DNA from: Fibrobacter sp.
GTDB taxonomy: Bacteria > Fibrobacterota > Fibrobacteria > Fibrobacterales > Fibrobacteraceae
DNA: 64,000 nucleotides
Reading direction: 5' to 3'
NCBI GenBank assembly: GCA_017550445.1
Contig: JAFZOV010000141.1
Location: 1 to 64,000, forward strand
The first letter of the stretch is position 1; every line of letters begins with the position of its first letter. The translations under genes were made by a program, and so were the position numbers. Under the pieces are notes generated by a model, which did no database searches, was not told the origin of the DNA, and saw only the letters and a program-made list of their open reading frames with translations. This document shows, piece by piece, positions 43,839-50,808 of this stretch.

Positions 43839-44846
43839 TTAGAAGAACGTATCTTCTTCATCGTCATCTTCAGGAATCACCCCAGTCCGCTGAATTTCAT
43901 TGCAATATTCGACCATGTCCGAAGCAATATAAGGAAGAACATTCATCGAAGACTGTTCAACGACGGTTACAGTGATCCTATAGCCATCACAGTCCACATC
44001 GACAACCGAGCCATCTTCCTCAGCCATTTCAGCGGCATCGGCTTTGAGATCAGCGCAATACTCGTTAATTTGAGTCAACGGCATCGTCATCAGGAAATCG
44101 AAACGGGCCTCAGTCACAAGAGTTCCATTTTTATACTCGTACGACGTATAAATTGATCCCGAATCCGGCTGAGCCATAACCATCTTTAAAGTATTTGTCG
44201 TTTTCTCTGTAATCTGACAAGTGGCTCGAGTCGGGTCCGTAACCACCTCTGCGTTTTCATTAAGAGACCCCTGATTCGGTTCTATGCCAGAATCCGGCTC
44301 TTCAGCATTCGAGCTGACAGAAGAATTCAACTTTTCGCAGGTCGATTTAGCCGAAGCAAGCATCTGTTCAAAAGTCATGTCAGATTCTTTAGTTTCTCGA
44401 ACAGTCATCGTACGTCCATCGCACTCCACCGATGCATCCACGCCTACAGCTTCTTGTTTGTTCGCATCGCAGAAGCTCTGAATCGTTGCCATAGGTATAG
44501 ATTCATCATAAACAGACACATAGGTAAGTTTGACTTTATCGCCCTTAAGAACCGACGTGATGGATGTCGTAACGCCAGCTTCACTCATTGTCATGACAAA
44601 GGAATCAGCAGACGTTTTTCTAACCAAGCATTCATCACCCACAACATCCTGATCCGCAGAAAAGGACGTCTTAACAGTATCGTATACGGTAGTTTCAGAT
44701 TTACCATTCACCGCAGCAGAATCAGGCTCTTTTGCCGGATCTTCGACAGATTTGTCATCGTTTTTCGGCGATGTCGAAGAATCAGAATCGCAAGCCGTAA
44801 AAACAAGAGCCGCAACCGCTGCAGACAGGAATATCTTTTTAAGCAT
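43839..44846 (-). CDS. Lipoprotein with two internal repeats, unknown function
   Basis: This 335-residue protein has a lipoprotein signal (ALVFTACDSD, Cys19) and an acidic Ser/Asp/Lys linker. Two similar domains follow (about residues 65-175 and 205-320). Each has a cysteine early (DECLVRKTSADSFVMTM; RATCQITEKTTNTLKMVM), a TSxxxxKG/NG turn, a CD/CADLK helix and a VECDGRTMTVR or VDCDGYRITVT strand. The conserved cysteines could form disulfides. No named family recognised. It diverges from bioB with a palindromic site between the two. Confidence 0.68.
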   Translation of the reverse strand: MLKKIFLSAAVAALVFTACDSDSSTSPKNDDKSVEDPAKEPDSAAVNGKSETTVYDTVKTSFSADQDVVGDECLVRKTSADSFVMTMSEAGVTTSITSVLKGDKVKLTYVSVYDESIPMATIQSFCDANKQEAVGVDASVECDGRTMTVRETKESDMTFEQMLASAKSTCEKLNSSVSSNAEEPDSGIEPNQGSLNENAEVVTDPTRATCQITEKTTNTLKMVMAQPDSGSIYTSYEYKNGTLVTEARFDFLMTMPLTQINEYCADLKADAAEMAEEDGSVVDVDCDGYRITVTVVEQSSMNVLPYIASDMVEYCNEIQRTGVIPEDDDEEDTFF

Positions 44847-44867
44847 ATAACCCCCTTTGGGCTTAAT

Positions 44868-44879
44868 TGTTTATAAACA
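44868..44879. promoter_or_regulatory. Perfect 12-bp palindrome between divergent lipoprotein gene and bioB
   Basis: TGTTTATAAACA is fully self-complementary and lies 20 nt upstream of the TATATTTG box of bioB. It could be an operator. It does not match the known BirA half-site TTGTAAAC closely. Confidence 0.4.
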
Positions 44880-44898
44880 TAATATAACTTATCTTTCC

Positions 44899-44906
44899 TA
44901 TATTTG
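44899..44906 (+). promoter_or_regulatory. TATATTTG -10-like box of bioB
   Basis: An exact TATATTTG lies 29 nt before the bioB ATG. Here a normal AAGGAG ribosome site intervenes, so this copy produces a leadered message. Confidence 0.5.
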
Positions 44907-44935
44907 CACGCAAAAATTGTTCAAGGAGTAGAGAA

Positions 44936-45907
44936 ATGTCCTTTATCCAGGAACTTAAGGAAAAAGTTTTAGGCGGTTACGAGATCAACCGCGAAGAAGC
45001 GGTTCAACTTTTAAGTGAAGATCTCAAGGAACTTTGCGACGCCGCTAACGAAATCCGCGAAAAATTCCACGGGAACGACTTCGACTTTTGCTCTATTGTG
45101 AACGCCCGCAGCGGTCGTTGCTCCGAAAACTGCAAATACTGCGCCCAGAGCAGCTACTACCACACCGGCGCCCCCGAATACAAGCTGCTTAGCGCCGACG
45201 AAATCGTGGCCGACGCCAAGAAAAAAGAAGCCGCAGGCATCCCCCGCTACTCCATCGTGACTTCGGGCCGCACCCTTTCGAACCGCGATGTAGAACAAAT
45301 TAGCGAAGCCATCCGCCGCCTCAAAAAAGAGACGAAGCTTTCCGTATGCCTTTCGGCAGGACTCCTGAATCGCGAACAGTTCGACAAGCTGAAAGAAGCA
45401 GGCCTCACCCGCTTCCACAACAATCTGGAAACCTACCGCAGGCACTTCCCGGATGTTTGCACCACGCACACCTACGATGATAAAATCGGTGCTTTGCAAA
45501 ACGCCCTGGCAGCAGGTCTCGAAATCTGCAGCGGCGGCATCATGGGCCTCGGTGAAACCATGGAAGACCGCATCGATATGTGCCTCGACTTGCGTAAACT
45601 CGGCGTCAAGTCCACTCCGGTTAACGTGCTGAACGCCATTCCGGGCACGCCCTACGAGAACTTGCCGAAACTCACGAACGACGAGTTCTGCCGCATCGTG
45701 GCGATTTACAGGTTCATCAACCCGAAGGCATTCATCCGCCTCGCAGGTGGACGCGGCGTTTTAGGCGACGACGGCAAGCGAGCTTTCAAGAGCGGGGCCA
45801 ACGCCGCCATCACCGACGACATGCTCACTACCGCCGGCGTCAACAGCTGCAAGGATTTTGAACTCGTGAAGGGTCTCGGTTTCACCCCCCACGGTTTTAT
45901 CGGTTAG
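44936..45907 (+). CDS. bioB: Biotin synthase
   Basis: BioB inserts sulfur into dethiobiotin using radical SAM chemistry. The 323-residue protein has the radical-SAM cluster ligands Cys62, Cys66 and Cys69 in GRCSENCKYCAQSS. It also shows YSIVTSGR, LSAGLL, HNLETYRRHFPDVCTTH, EICSGGIMGLGE, TPVNVLNAIPGTP and RLAGGRG. AAGGAG precedes the ATG. No other biotin genes are nearby. It is the last gene before the structured small RNA; a short ATTCCAA/TTGGAAT hairpin follows its stop. Confidence 0.97.
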   Translation: MSFIQELKEKVLGGYEINREEAVQLLSEDLKELCDAANEIREKFHGNDFDFCSIVNARSGRCSENCKYCAQSSYYHTGAPEYKLLSADEIVADAKKKEAAGIPRYSIVTSGRTLSNRDVEQISEAIRRLKKETKLSVCLSAGLLNREQFDKLKEAGLTRFHNNLETYRRHFPDVCTTHTYDDKIGALQNALAAGLEICSGGIMGLGETMEDRIDMCLDLRKLGVKSTPVNVLNAIPGTPYENLPKLTNDEFCRIVAIYRFINPKAFIRLAGGRGVLGDDGKRAFKSGANAAITDDMLTTAGVNSCKDFELVKGLGFTPHGFIG

Positions 45908-45950
45908 CACCAATTATTCCAACTTGGAATATATTTTTCGAAAAAAAATG

Positions 45951-45978
45951 TACCACTTCTAAAAAAATGTGGTATATT
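45951..45978 (+). promoter_or_regulatory. Promoter with overlapping inverted repeat for the small RNA
   Basis: TACCAC (45951-45956) and GTGGTA (45969-45974) form an inverted repeat with 12 nt between arms. The right arm overlaps TATATT (45973-45978), a -10-like box 9 nt before the start of the structured RNA. This geometry suits an operator. Confidence 0.45.
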
Positions 45979-45986
45979 AATGATTG

Positions 45987-46093
45987 AGCCCCTCTGGTGG
46001 ATAAAAGGCAGACGGCGTCGCCCAGCGAGTAGGTCGCAGGATGTGAGCCGCAGGTCTCTAGACGAGACAAACCCACCAGAGCGGCTTTTTTTT
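45987..46093 (+). ncRNA. Candidate structured small RNA closed by a terminator stem
   Basis: GCC-C-CTCTGGTGG (45988-46000) pairs with CCACCAGAG-C-GGC (46073-46085), 12 base pairs with one C-C mismatch, and is followed by eight T. Inside the closing stem lie GCGA/TCGC and GTCTC/GAGAC hairpins and a GC-rich GACGGCGTC segment. The promoter and the T-run frame an RNA of about 105 nt with no open frame of interest. It does not show the SRP RNA tetraloop, 6S or tmRNA features. I do not recognise the class. Confidence 0.55.
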
Positions 46094-46128
46094 GTATCCT
46101 GACAAATCCGCAATTTAGGCTTTTTTAC

Positions 46129-46136
46129 TATACTTG
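46129..46136 (+). promoter_or_regulatory. TATACTTG -10-like box of the NERD gene
   Basis: The box stands 4 nt before the ATG without a ribosome site, the same spacing as for rlmD. Confidence 0.5.
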
Positions 46137-46140
46137 CGGC

Positions 46141-47046
46141 ATGACTTTTTCGACTCTTATCGGTATCGTTTTAGTACTCGCCCTGATTTTCTTTAAGATT
46201 AAGGGGAAAGCGCCGAAAAAGAACCGCAAAATGTACCACAGCGATGGCCGCCGCAAGACTTTTCGCGATTTTGAGCAGGAACGTCACCAAGGGTTCGGCA
46301 AGCGCGACCCGCAGGATTTCGGAAAGCCCTACGAACTGGGCGGTTACGGCATTACACATGCGCCAACCCGCAGCGAAAACTTTTTCAAGCCCAATCCGAA
46401 CTTTAACGACGAGCGCATAGCGAACGACCCGCGAGGCATTTTTGGCGAAGCCGCGATGATGGCGCTTACCGCCCGCGTCTGCGACACCGATAAACGCCGC
46501 TACGTACTGATGCGGAACCTCTACATTCCCGCCCGTGCAGGCTACACCGAAATAGACGCCTTACTTTTGCACCAGTCGGGAATCTACGTTCTTGAAAGCA
46601 AGAATCTTTCGGGCGAAATTGTAGGAAGCCTTGAAGAAGAACGCTGGACGCAGCACCTGAACGCAAACACCGAGCACACGTTCCACAACCCGATTCGCCA
46701 AAACATCGGACACATTCTTGCACTGGAACATTTTCTCAAGATTCGCCACGAAAAGGCACACTTTATTTCGTTCGTGGTATTCAGCGACCGTTGCACGTTG
46801 CGCAAGGTGCCTAAAGACAACGACGTCTGGAGCATTGTTCACTGCAGCGAACTGCAAGACGCCCTGCTCAAGAAAATTTCTAGCCGAAAGACGATTTACA
46901 GCATGCAGCAGCTTGAAGAATTTTTCTACCAGTTGCAAGGTTGCATGAACGTAAGCGAAGAAGTGAAGGCGAAACACCGCGAATACGCAAATAGACGAAA
47001 GAACGGCTCTTCGAGCCTACAGACGAGAGACGAATGTAATAATTAG
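46141..47046 (+). CDS. NERD-domain membrane protein
   Basis: This 301-residue protein has an N-terminal membrane helix (STLIGIVLVLALIFF) and a basic stretch. A nuclease-related (NERD) domain follows (about residues 100-210), with FGEAAM, LYIPARAGYTEIDALLLHQSGIYVLESKN and the later FVVFSDRC. NERD domains belong to the PD-(D/E)xK nuclease group; the E-I-D...E-S-K pattern is intact. The target is unknown. The last residues (LQTRDECNN) come from GAGACGA repeat sequence. Confidence 0.8.
   Translation: MTFSTLIGIVLVLALIFFKIKGKAPKKNRKMYHSDGRRKTFRDFEQERHQGFGKRDPQDFGKPYELGGYGITHAPTRSENFFKPNPNFNDERIANDPRGIFGEAAMMALTARVCDTDKRRYVLMRNLYIPARAGYTEIDALLLHQSGIYVLESKNLSGEIVGSLEEERWTQHLNANTEHTFHNPIRQNIGHILALEHFLKIRHEKAHFISFVVFSDRCTLRKVPKDNDVWSIVHCSELQDALLKKISSRKTIYSMQQLEEFFYQLQGCMNVSEEVKAKHREYANRRKNGSSSLQTRDECNN
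47020..47034. repeat. GAGACGA repeat remnant at the end of the NERD gene
   Basis: Two 7-nt units (AGACGAG AGACGAA) encode TRDE near the NERD C-terminus, followed after a few codons by the stop. Confidence 0.65.
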
Positions 47047-47158
47047 GGTGTCATTCTGAGCAAGGAGTCGTAAGACTCCGCGTCGAAGAATCTCAATTTT
47101 AGATCTTTCGACTCCGTTCACCTCGGCAAGCTCGGTGATCTTCGCTCAAGATGACAAG
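47047..47158. repeat. Palindromic dispersed element (GTCATTCTGAGC type)
   Basis: GTCATTCTGAGC near the left end is nearly the complement of GCTCAAGATGAC at the right end. The interior holds GAAGAATCT and AGATCTTTCGACTCC in opposite orientation. The whole is an imperfect palindrome of about 110 nt between the NERD and M16 genes. A related half lies at 35618-35665. No transposase is present, so it resembles a non-autonomous element. Confidence 0.65.
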
Positions 47159-47172
47159 GGATTTTATAAACT

Positions 47173-48444
47173 ATGAAACAAATCGTAAAGAAAACCGAAC
47201 TTAAAAACGGAATCACTATTCTCACCGACTATATGCCGCATGCTTATTCGGTTGCAGTGGGTGCATGGGTTCCGCGCGGAAGCCGTCACGAATCTAAAGA
47301 CGAATTTGGTCTGAGTCACTTTTACGAACATCTGGTATTCAAGGGAACCGAAAACAGGAGCGCCCTTGAAATTGCACGCGCTATTGAAGACAAGGGCGGA
47401 AACCTGGAAGCCTACACTACCCGTCAGGAAACAGGTTTTTACGCACAGATCGAGCGCAAGCATTTGGCACTCGCCGTTGACGTGATTGCCGACATGCTCA
47501 TGCACCCGCGCATGGACAAGAAGGAAATGGAAAAGGAACGCCGTGTGATTATCGAAGAAATCCACAGCTACGACGACATTCCCGAAGAAATCGTAGGCGA
47601 CGTATTCAACGCAATTCACTTTAAGGGCTGCGGCATTGCGCATTCCATTACCGGCAACATCAAGCAGGTCAAGGCACTCACCCACAAGCAAATGCTCAAG
47701 TACAAGGAGCAGGTAATTAACGAGATTCCGCTTTTGATTTGCGCCTCGGGTAAAGTCAACCACGAAGAACTTGTAGAACTTTGTGCCGAAAAATTCGCAC
47801 AAAAGAAAATCAACGGCGCCGAGCCCACCGACATTTACAAGGCACACAACAGCGTGAAGGTGGTGCAAAAGCAAGACATCGCCCAGTCGAACCTTTTCTG
47901 GGGCTTAAGCTTTGACCGCTCCCTGGTAGACGAGCGAACCCGTTGCGCACTCTCGCTATTTAACGTGGCGATGGGCGCCGGCATGGCAAGCCGCCTATTC
48001 CAAAAGATTCGCGAAGACAAGGGACTCGCCTACTCCGTATATTCTACCGCCGACGTTTACCGCGACTGCACCGACTGGGGCGTATCGCTTGCCACCGAGC
48101 CGCACCAGCTGCGCACCGCACTCGATTTGTCTCTCAACGAGACCCGCAATTTCTTGAAGCACGGATTCAACAAGGGCGAATACGAGCGCACAAAAACAAA
48201 CATTTTGGGAGCCATGTACCTTGGCGCCGACAGCCCCGAAAAGCGCGTGGTACGCATGGCAGAACAGGTGCTACACCTCGGCGAATTCCGCACCATGGAA
48301 CAGTCCGAAAAGACGATTAACTCCATGACCGAAGACGAGGTTGTCGAAATTACGAACCGCCTGTTCGCTGCAGCCAAGTTCTCAGCCGCAGTCATTGAGC
48401 CCGCAGGCCGCAAAAAGACTGCACTTGATATAGACTTTTTCTAG
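47173..48444 (+). CDS. M16-family zinc peptidase
   Basis: This 423-residue inverzincin has the motif HFYEH (His49, Glu52, His53) and the third ligand Glu129 in RRVIIEEIHSYDD, as in mitochondrial-processing-peptidase and PqqF/YmxG relatives. The C-terminal half contains the conserved KIREDKGLAYSVYS. Such peptidases degrade or process short peptides; a cytoplasmic position is likely since there is no signal peptide. It is preceded by a palindromic repeat and followed by the Rrf2 gene. Confidence 0.92.
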   Translation: MKQIVKKTELKNGITILTDYMPHAYSVAVGAWVPRGSRHESKDEFGLSHFYEHLVFKGTENRSALEIARAIEDKGGNLEAYTTRQETGFYAQIERKHLALAVDVIADMLMHPRMDKKEMEKERRVIIEEIHSYDDIPEEIVGDVFNAIHFKGCGIAHSITGNIKQVKALTHKQMLKYKEQVINEIPLLICASGKVNHEELVELCAEKFAQKKINGAEPTDIYKAHNSVKVVQKQDIAQSNLFWGLSFDRSLVDERTRCALSLFNVAMGAGMASRLFQKIREDKGLAYSVYSTADVYRDCTDWGVSLATEPHQLRTALDLSLNETRNFLKHGFNKGEYERTKTNILGAMYLGADSPEKRVVRMAEQVLHLGEFRTMEQSEKTINSMTEDEVVEITNRLFAAAKFSAAVIEPAGRKKTALDIDFF

Positions 48445-48500
48445 AGAGACTGCGCCAAGCATCTAGGATTTGTTATAATTGGGTTAATAGGTTTTGCAAT

Positions 48501-48959
48501 ATGAGAATTTCTACCAAAGGCCGCTACGCACTCCGCGTCATGATTGACCTTGCCCAGCACGGCAAGGACGAATACGTTAAGTTGCAAGAACTCGCCGAAA
48601 GTCAGCAGATTTCCGAGAAATACCTCGAAGGGATTCTCGGTTCGCTGGTACGCGGCAAGTTGCTTACAGGCGCACGCGGCAAAGCCGGCGGTTACAGGCT
48701 CAATTGCAAGCCTTCGGAATGCAGCGTATGGCAAATTCTCTCAGTTTTGGAGACCTCCGTCGCACCAGTCGCTTGCCTTGACGACGCCAAGAACAACTGC
48801 GAACGCGCCGACATCTGCATCACGCTCCCCATTTGGAAAGAGCTCCATTCTATTATCAAGAATTACCTGGACAGCGTCACGCTGGACCAGTTCATGCGCA
48901 ACAGCAGCAAAGCCAGAGGCAAAATTCCTGGCGGAAAATCCTGGAATTGCGGTTTATAG
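48501..48959 (+). CDS. Rrf2-family transcriptional regulator (IscR/CymR-like)
   Basis: This 152-residue winged-helix regulator shows the family start MRISTKGRYALRVMIDLA, the recognition region ISEKYLEGILGSLVRGKLL and wing RGKAGGYRL. Three cysteines (Cys92, Cys100, Cys106; C-x7-C-x5-C) stand where IscR binds its Fe-S cluster (C-x5-C-x5-C). It heads the sulfur-metabolism island, so a role as a CymR- or IscR-type sensor of cysteine or Fe-S status for the genes downstream is likely. TTATAAT (48473-48479) is a good -10 box; no strong ribosome site is visible. Confidence 0.88.
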   Translation: MRISTKGRYALRVMIDLAQHGKDEYVKLQELAESQQISEKYLEGILGSLVRGKLLTGARGKAGGYRLNCKPSECSVWQILSVLETSVAPVACLDDAKNNCERADICITLPIWKELHSIIKNYLDSVTLDQFMRNSSKARGKIPGGKSWNCGL

Positions 48960-49050
48960 CGTTTAAACCGCATTTTTCTGAACACTAGTTATAGTCAAAA
49001 ACTATTAGTAAGAAAATTGTAAGCATTTTTCTTGAAAACCACAACGATTT

Positions 49051-49067
49051 CCTATTGAAAGGGTAGG
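49051..49067. promoter_or_regulatory. Candidate Rrf2 operator CCTA-N9-TAGG upstream of metY
   Basis: TTCCTA and TAGGAA form an inverted repeat; the core CCTA-N9-TAGG recurs with the same spacing at 52987-53003, before the importer genes. Rrf2 dimers bind inverted repeats of this kind. This is inference from two sites. Confidence 0.3.
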
Positions 49068-49082
49068 AATTAAGTTCTAATT

Positions 49083-49145
49083 TACCCTCTGTCGAACGGA
49101 TGAGCCGTTCAAAAACTTTTTTGATGCGACAGAGTCGCGAAGGTA
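49083..49145 (+). promoter_or_regulatory. Structured leader region of metY
   Basis: CTCTGTCG (49087-49094) pairs with CGACAGAG (49127-49134). Inside lies GAACGG/CCGTTC (49094-49110) followed by AAAAACTTTTTT, and outside it TACC can pair with GGTA. The inner hairpin plus T-run resembles a weak terminator. It matches no SAM riboswitch pattern I know. Confidence 0.4.
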
Positions 49146-49154
49146 GGATAGGCT

Positions 49155-49199
49155 ATGAGTTGTGAATCTGACTGTCGAATGCGGGCGCGCATAAAATAA
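49155..49199 (+). CDS. Possible 14-codon leader peptide before metY
   Basis: A short frame encodes MSCESDCRMRARIK with two Cys and two Met codons, 131 nt before the metY start, with AGG upstream. Given the Cys-rich leader before mccB, it might sense sulfur amino acids. It is too short to be sure it is translated, and no clear terminator follows it. Confidence 0.25.
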   Translation: MSCESDCRMRARIK

Positions 49200-49236
49200 T
49201 TCGGAATTAGGAGTTCGGAATTCAGAATTGAATTAA
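49198..49236. repeat. Heptamer repeat, GAATTCN family (inverse copy)
   Basis: Units ATTCGGA, ATTAGGA, GTTCGGA, ATTCAGA and ATTGAAT follow with a 7-nt period. This is the reverse complement of the family seen at 26549-26577. Confidence 0.75.
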
Positions 49237-49329
49237 CAAAAGCATTTATGAACTTTGAGACTCCAAATCACGCATCTTAATCACCAACCACTATTTACCG
49301 CGGCGAAGCCGCAAAAAGGATTTTTAACA

Positions 49330-50616
49330 ATGACTACACAGAACAAACTCCATTTCGAAACTCTTCAGCTCCACGTTGGCCAGGAACAGGCAGACCCCGC
49401 AACCGATTCTCGCGCAGTTCCTATTTACCAGACCACCTCCTACGTGTTCCACAGCGCCCAGCACGCTTCCGACCGTTTCCACCTGAAGGATGCCGGTAAC
49501 ATTTACGGCCGCCTCACCAACACCACGCAGGACGTTTTTGAAAAGCGCATCGCTGCTCTTGAAGGTGGTATCGCAGGCCTCGCAGTTGCTTCTGGTGCTG
49601 CAGCCCTGACTTACGCCATTACCGCTCTCGCCCGCAAGGGTGACCACGTGGTTGCACAGCGCACCATCTACGGCGGCACCTACAACCTCTTGGAACATAC
49701 GCTCCGTCCGTTCGGAGTTGACACGACCTTCGTGAACACCCGCAACCTCAAGGAAGTCGAAGGCGCCATCAAGGAAAACACCAAGCTCGTGTTGATCGAA
49801 ACCCTCGGCAACCCGCACTCCGACATTCCGGACATCGAAGCCATTTCCGAAATCGCCCACAAGCATAAGATTCCGGTTGTGATTGACAATACCTTCGGTA
49901 CTCCTTACCTGATTCGCCCGCTGGAACACGGTGCAGACATCGTCGTGCATTCCGCTACCAAGTTCATCGGCGGTCACGGTACGACTCTCGGCGGCATCAT
50001 TGTTGATGGCGGCAAGTTCGACTGGGCTGCAAGCGGCAAGTTCCCGCAGTTCACCGAAACGAACCCGAGCTACGGCGTGCCTTTCACGGCAGCAGCAGGA
50101 GCCGCAGCTTACATCGTTTACATCCGCGCTATTCTCCTCCGCGACGAAGGCGCTGCAATTTCCCCGTTCAACGCATTCCTCCTGTTGCAGGGCACCGAAA
50201 CGCTCTCACTCCGCTTGGATCGCCACGTGGAAAACACCAAGAAGGTTCTCGAGTTCCTCGTGAAGCACCCGAAGGTCGCAAAGGTCAACCACCCGAGCTT
50301 TGCCGACCATCCGGACCACAAGCTTTACGAACGTTACTTCCCGAACGGCGGCGGCTCCATCTTCACCTTCGACGTGAAGGGTGGCCAGGCAGAAGCCTTC
50401 AAGTTCATCGACAGCCTCAAGATCTTCAGCTTGCTCGCTAACGTTGCCGACGTGAAGAGCTTGGTGGTTCACCCCTACACCACCACCCACTCCGAACTCA
50501 CTCCGGAAGAACTTGCCGAAGCTGGCATTACCCCGGCAACGATTCGTCTCTCCATTGGTACGGAACATTACGAAGATATCATCAACGACCTTAAGCAGGC
50601 TCTCGACGCTATCTAA
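49330..50616 (+). CDS. metY: O-acetylhomoserine sulfhydrylase (aminocarboxypropyltransferase)
   Basis: MetY joins sulfide, or methanethiol, to O-acetylhomoserine, giving homocysteine or methionine. The 428-residue PLP enzyme has YGRLTNTTQDVFEKRIAALEGG, IETLGNPHSDIPDI, the cofactor Asp region VVIDNTFGTPYL and the Schiff-base Lys in HSATKFIGGHGTTLGG. The ATG at 49330 is preceded by AAAAAGGA and a small hairpin (GCGGC-GAA-GCCGC); the longer frame from 49255 is not supported. It opens the sulfur gene series that continues with mccBA. Confidence 0.93.
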   Translation: MTTQNKLHFETLQLHVGQEQADPATDSRAVPIYQTTSYVFHSAQHASDRFHLKDAGNIYGRLTNTTQDVFEKRIAALEGGIAGLAVASGAAALTYAITALARKGDHVVAQRTIYGGTYNLLEHTLRPFGVDTTFVNTRNLKEVEGAIKENTKLVLIETLGNPHSDIPDIEAISEIAHKHKIPVVIDNTFGTPYLIRPLEHGADIVVHSATKFIGGHGTTLGGIIVDGGKFDWAASGKFPQFTETNPSYGVPFTAAAGAAAYIVYIRAILLRDEGAAISPFNAFLLLQGTETLSLRLDRHVENTKKVLEFLVKHPKVAKVNHPSFADHPDHKLYERYFPNGGGSIFTFDVKGGQAEAFKFIDSLKIFSLLANVADVKSLVVHPYTTTHSELTPEELAEAGITPATIRLSIGTEHYEDIINDLKQALDAI

Positions 50617-50631
50617 TCTGAGGCGAACCAA

Positions 50632-50703
50632 ATGAAGTTTTTCGCAAACAACTCTCTCTGCTGTGCATGGTGTATGAACTGTCGCCGATGTAGGCGGGTG
50701 TAG
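50632..50703 (+). CDS. Cysteine-rich leader peptide of the mccBA attenuator
   Basis: A 23-codon frame encodes MKFFANNSLCCAWCMNCRRC followed by RRV, with five Cys codons between positions 10 and 20. GAGG stands 8 nt before its ATG. It ends 28 nt before an intrinsic terminator that precedes mccB. CGCC at 50683-50686, within the Cys-Arg codons, pairs with GGCG at 50693-50696; GCGGG at 50694-50698 can instead pair with CCCGC of the terminator stem. Ribosome stalling at Cys codons would free the second pairing and prevent termination. It is too small for standard gene callers. Translation itself is not proven. Confidence 0.7.
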   Translation: MKFFANNSLCCAWCMNCRRCRRV

Positions 50704-50730
50704 AGTTATTGCGAATTTCTGCAAATTTAT

Positions 50731-50767
50731 CTCCCGCTTATCCTGAATTGGAAGCGGGAGTTTTTTT
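50731..50767 (+). terminator. Attenuator terminator before mccB
   Basis: CTCCCGCTT (50731-50739) and AAGCGGGAG (50752-50760) form a 9-bp stem followed by seven T. It ends 42 nt before the mccB start and 28 nt after the leader stop codon begins the spacer. It would also terminate metY transcripts. Confidence 0.88.
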
Positions 50768-50808
50768 ATTAACACAAAAGGCGCCGAGGGCGCACAAAGG
50801 ACTTCAAA

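Noticed and set aside
45904..46113. Minus-strand frame of 69 codons over the small-RNA region
   Set aside because: It covers the closing stem and terminator of the RNA, has no ribosome site and no recognisable product.
48960..49329. SAM riboswitch in front of metY
   Set aside because: I looked for the SAM-I, SAM-II and SAM-IV conserved cores and found none; only unrelated stems are present.
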